A DNA stretch of 64,000 bases. It comes from Perca fluviatilis (lineage: Eukaryota > Chordata > Actinopteri > Perciformes > Percidae). Where the stretch lies: contig NC_053126.1 of the NCBI RefSeq assembly GCF_010015445.1, forward strand, positions 14,572,669-14,636,668, written 5' to 3'. Of the stretch, positions 26,841 to 64,000 are shown in pieces. The translations under genes were made by a program, and so were the position numbers. The notes beneath the pieces were generated by a model that ran no database searches, was not told the DNA's origin, and saw nothing but the letters and a program-made list of their open reading frames with translations. Every line of letters starts with the position of its first letter. The stretch's first letter is position 1.

Positions 26841-28890
26841 GAGTCCAGATTGCTGTTGAGGTCATAGCTGACTGGAAATCGAGACAATACTGTATACCAA
26901 ACTTCTGTACCTTTTTCTCTCTTCTATTTAATTTTTTATTTTTAAACCTCTGTCTTATGTCATGTTGAGACACAAAGTCCTTAATTATGAGTCAATTTCA
27001 AAGCAGCACAGACTACATGGACAGTCCGACTGCCAGCCCCATCTATCTCAATTGTAAACAAACATGAAATCTTGGCTTCAGTATTAAAAAATCACATCCA
27101 CCTTTTTAATATTGCAGTATTTAGCAGAAACCCCCACACCTCCATGTCAAATTAATAACTATATGTTGCCCTTCTTTGAGCCTTGGTTATTGCCCCAAAA
27201 ATCTTGAGCTACTATAGAATTGAGCACAGTTTATCATATTTGAGATGGGTAGGCTAAGAATAAGAGTACCGTATATCTGCAACACTTTGGCTGTCTCGTT
27301 TTAGAAACTACACTATCTCAGAGCCTACTTTGGCACATCTAGGAGCTCCGTTAGTTGGAGTTGTTTTAACATCTTGAAATTATTCTATACAAAAAAGATC
27401 CAAAATTATTCATACATTAGTGTATATTATTTTAGATTTCTGTATGATTTTCCTATTTTATACCTTTATCCGCCGACATTTTATTTTGCTGCAGTGTCTG
27501 TGCCACGTGGCTTGTTTTTAAGGACCACATTTTGCCTGCATATTGTTGGTAAAATTAAGCTTTAAATTGCCACTCTTTTCTGAATATGCATGTTGAAATT
27601 GGTAACATTTTACTAAGGTGAATTTTGTTTTTAGTTGTGCTATCTTTTGGTTGTGTCATTTTTGGTCCTTAACAAAATTTTATTTAATTTCAGATTAAAT
27701 GGGGATACATTTTAGATCTCAAAAGAATGCTCTGCCGAATTGTATCAACAGTTTAACGGTTTGTGGAAGGGTTTACATCGATGAACAGTACATGGGCTTT
27801 ATAAGTTTCATCATATCTATATGTTTACCTGGACATTGTTTTCTGACTCCTAGTGCATTTGCAGAGTAGAAGTTGGGCTTGTTGGAGGAATAATTGTTTT
27901 CTACTGTGCAGCTATTTAACTATGTAGCTCATTTCATCAGTCCGGCGTTCAGAGGCTTTCAATGTGGAGATTTGAGCTTTCACAAACTGGTCTCCACCAG
28001 TGTACTGAAATAAAGGGGTTACATTTTATACTTAAGGCACTGTTAGAATGGGACTGCCACATGCTAATAATTTATTTCCCCCTTGTATCTTATATCTCTA
28101 TGCAATTTTCTGATGCTCATGCTGGTCACCTAGAAACTGGGCTAAGACTCAGGAACCCAGACATCCTGTATCCCAACTTCATATCTGATCAGACTCCCCT
28201 GTTTCATATCAAGAGTAGTCGCTCTCCATTTTGCATCCTGTAGAAAAGGTTTTATACAAAGTATTTCAGGTTTGGAAACCATGGGATCATCTTGCACCAA
28301 TCCGGGCACAGATGCGTAGAGAAACTAACGTTACAACAAAATGCTTTGCCAGCGTAGAAGCCTGTATCGTCCATCTTGTGCTACCCGTTTCCCACCAACG
28401 CTGTAAAGATTTGCCCATGCATTTCTTTTCATTCTAGAGATGTTGCCTTGAATTGGCTATAAAAAAATAGGATTTAATGTTATAAATATATAATTTAAAG
28501 AAAAGACATTGATCTTTAATGTACTACTCAGATCAGTTGGTGGATGTTAACTTGAGAATTAATCTGCAAATGTGCTCATTTGTGTCTTAAGAGTTGTCTG
28601 TCTTCATGCAAGACCTTCCCTATGTCACTGTAGTGTGAACAGTACACGATGGACTACGACAGTCTAATTTTCATAGGACGCGTTTGTCGGCTGTGAAATC
28701 AACGGAGGGCGTGACTCTCAAACTGACACCGAGGAACATTTGCCAATGTGAATGGACGGTCCAATGTTTGCATTGATGGCTCTATATTTTGCACCACCTT
28801 TTCTGACCAGGGAAGAGACCTTTCATAATGAAAGTGGCTCTTACCACACTATAGTTATGAAGGTGCAATAAAGTTGTGACTTTTGTGAGC
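26841..28890 (+). other. usp36 3' UTR (inferred)
   Basis: AT-rich, no conserved coding frame, no mobile element with clear ends. Extent is set by the poly(A) signal at 28867. Confidence 0.6.
28867..28872 (+). terminator. usp36 poly(A) signal AATAAA
   Basis: Canonical AATAAA followed within 30 nt by a T/GT-rich stretch (about 28876-28920), a good downstream element. It implies a 3' UTR of about 2.05 kb (26841 to about 28890). Another AATAAA near 28007 could give a shorter form. Confidence 0.6.
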
Positions 28891-29820
28891 CGATTGTGTC
28901 TTTTTCTGTCTTTTACTGCTTTGAATGAATGCTTTTTTTTTGCTTGTAATTTGATCTGTAATTCTGAGGGCTTCTTACACTTCTGACCATGCCACATTCA
29001 GTGATGTTTAACTGGTATTTTGTCTTTGAAAGCTGAGGCCAAGCACCTTCTGACATCACTGATTAGCCAGCGGCGAAGAGATTCTGAAACTATAAAGCAG
29101 CTACATTTAATACTTTATAATGTCTCACAATGTAAAAGGTGATGCACCCACAGAGCATTATCAGCTGGACCTGCATCTCCTCTCGGCTCTGCATTATTGT
29201 GCGTTTAAGCTCATTGTTTACCTGTCTGTCCAAAAACTTTACTGTTTTGGTTCACTCTTACTGCTCTTATAGGGTCGTTTTTGACCTGAGCAGGCAGCTC
29301 TTTTCTGTGAAAAAGCTCTATATGATATGAACTATATCGGGATGGAAGATTTTGGCCAAATTGCCCAGCTCTCTCCCAGACCATATGGTAGGGCTAAAAG
29401 AGAGTGAATATTTGAGTTTAATTCACCAGTGGCTGAAAACAGTACTATTAATGATATGTTGTGTTCAAAACTTACATTTATGCTGCCCTTAAGTGGCTAA
29501 AAGAGTTATTGCAGTTTGAAAGAGCAAAGCACCAGCAGTTTCCTGCCCTTTTTACCATTTATTGTGGACTGAGGGTAAAAAGTGTTTGTTTTTTAACTGT
29601 TAAAAACAAAAATCTAAGGCTTAGGCTATATGTTTTAGACTTAAAGTTTGTGAAAGGTTGTTCCCACCTTAAACATAAATACAATATTTTATATATATAG
29701 TATGTTTTATCATTGTAATAGTGCTTGCATGAGCAATGTCTCTACTCTAGACGGTTCGTTTCTTACATCATTCCAGTGTTGTTGGTTAAAGATAAGTTAG
29801 CGTGACATCACATCTGGGAT
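28891..29820. other. usp36-cyth1 intergenic spacer
   Basis: About 0.9 kb with no gene signal. A short segment near 29340-29375 resembles the end of the hAT MITE family (ATTGCCCAGCTCT) but is too short to call. Confidence 0.6.
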
Positions 29821-29936
29821 GGGCGGGGCTAACGTGCACCGGCTTCTCTGAACGCATAACAACAGTCTGCCAACATCGGCAGACACACTCACTAAACGGC
29901 AACTAGGGACAAACAAAACAGCAACAAGCTATATAA
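29821..29936 (+). promoter_or_regulatory. cyth1 main promoter: GC box and TATA box
   Basis: A GC box (GGGCGGGGC) lies at 29821-29829 and a TATA box (TATATAA) at 29930-29936. Transcription would start near 29960, giving a 5' UTR of roughly 170 nt without an upstream ATG before the start codon at 30134. Confidence 0.65.
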
Positions 29937-30133
29937 AAAAAAACAGAAGTACCACTTTAGAGTGAGATAGCATATTTAGAGAGCCTGCCGTTAAGTTGAA
30001 ACCTGGGAGGTGAGCGGAGGGAGAGCTAAGAAGAGACCGGAAAGGAAAGGAAGAAGGTATCCGGATTGCTGCGGGCGCTTGGCGAGAGACACCCCCGCTG
30101 TGTGACTCCTTCAGCAGCATCAGGACCACCAGG

Positions 30134-64000
<33,867 letters not shown>

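Noticed and set aside
29335..29400. Fourth copy of the hAT MITE
   Set aside because: Only a short resemblance to one terminus (TTGCCCAGCTCT) with no partner end or duplication.

Overview
This is a vertebrate, almost certainly percomorph teleost, nuclear sequence. The evidence is split genes with GT-AG introns, abundant (CA)n/(TG)n microsatellites, tRNA-derived SINEs, and many short DNA-transposon derivatives of kinds common in percomorph genomes. All three protein-coding genes lie on the + strand: timp2 (982-7832, complete, 5 coding exons, 219 aa), usp36 (13796-26840, complete, 19 coding exons plus a 5' noncoding exon, 1157 aa) and the 5' part of cyth1 (30134 to beyond 64000). The same three genes lie in the same transcriptional order on human 17q25.3, so this is a conserved synteny block. 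I reconstructed exons by hand from splice signals, reading-frame phase and remembered family sequence; all phases close exactly.

Layout. 1-981: 5' flank of timp2 with two long dinucleotide tracts. 982-7832: timp2, with a 5.65 kb first intron and a SINE with perfect 16-bp target-site duplications in intron 3. 7833 to about 9840: timp2 3' UTR and intergenic DNA. 9840-10060: usp36 promoter (CACGTG E-box, inverted CCAAT boxes) and noncoding exon 1. 13783-26840: usp36 coding exons, with an N-terminal USP catalytic domain and a C-terminal tail carrying four lysine-rich clusters. 26841 to about 28890: usp36 3' UTR. 29821-30152: cyth1 promoter (GC box, TATA box) and first coding exon. 30153-60482: a 30 kb first intron of cyth1 holding one convincing and one weaker alternative first exon, an unassigned candidate exon, and most of the repeats. 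60483-64000: cyth1 exons 2-5, encoding the N-terminal coiled coil and the start of the Sec7 domain, cut by the window edge.

Timp2 is a secreted metalloproteinase inhibitor, Usp36 a nucleolar deubiquitinase, and cytohesin-1 an Arf guanine-nucleotide exchange factor; they are neighbours by synteny rather than by shared pathway. I found no minus-strand gene, no true tRNA/rRNA gene, no CRISPR and no virus. The more unusual features are (i) two hAT-like elements in usp36 intron 4 separated and flanked by three copies of one 8-bp target site, one carrying a further nested element; (ii) phase-compatible alternative first exons of cyth1, one with a (CA)n tract of about 63 units just upstream of its ATG; (iii) a 123-nt open exon-like segment at 53832-53954; and (iv) several element families with intact target-site duplications.
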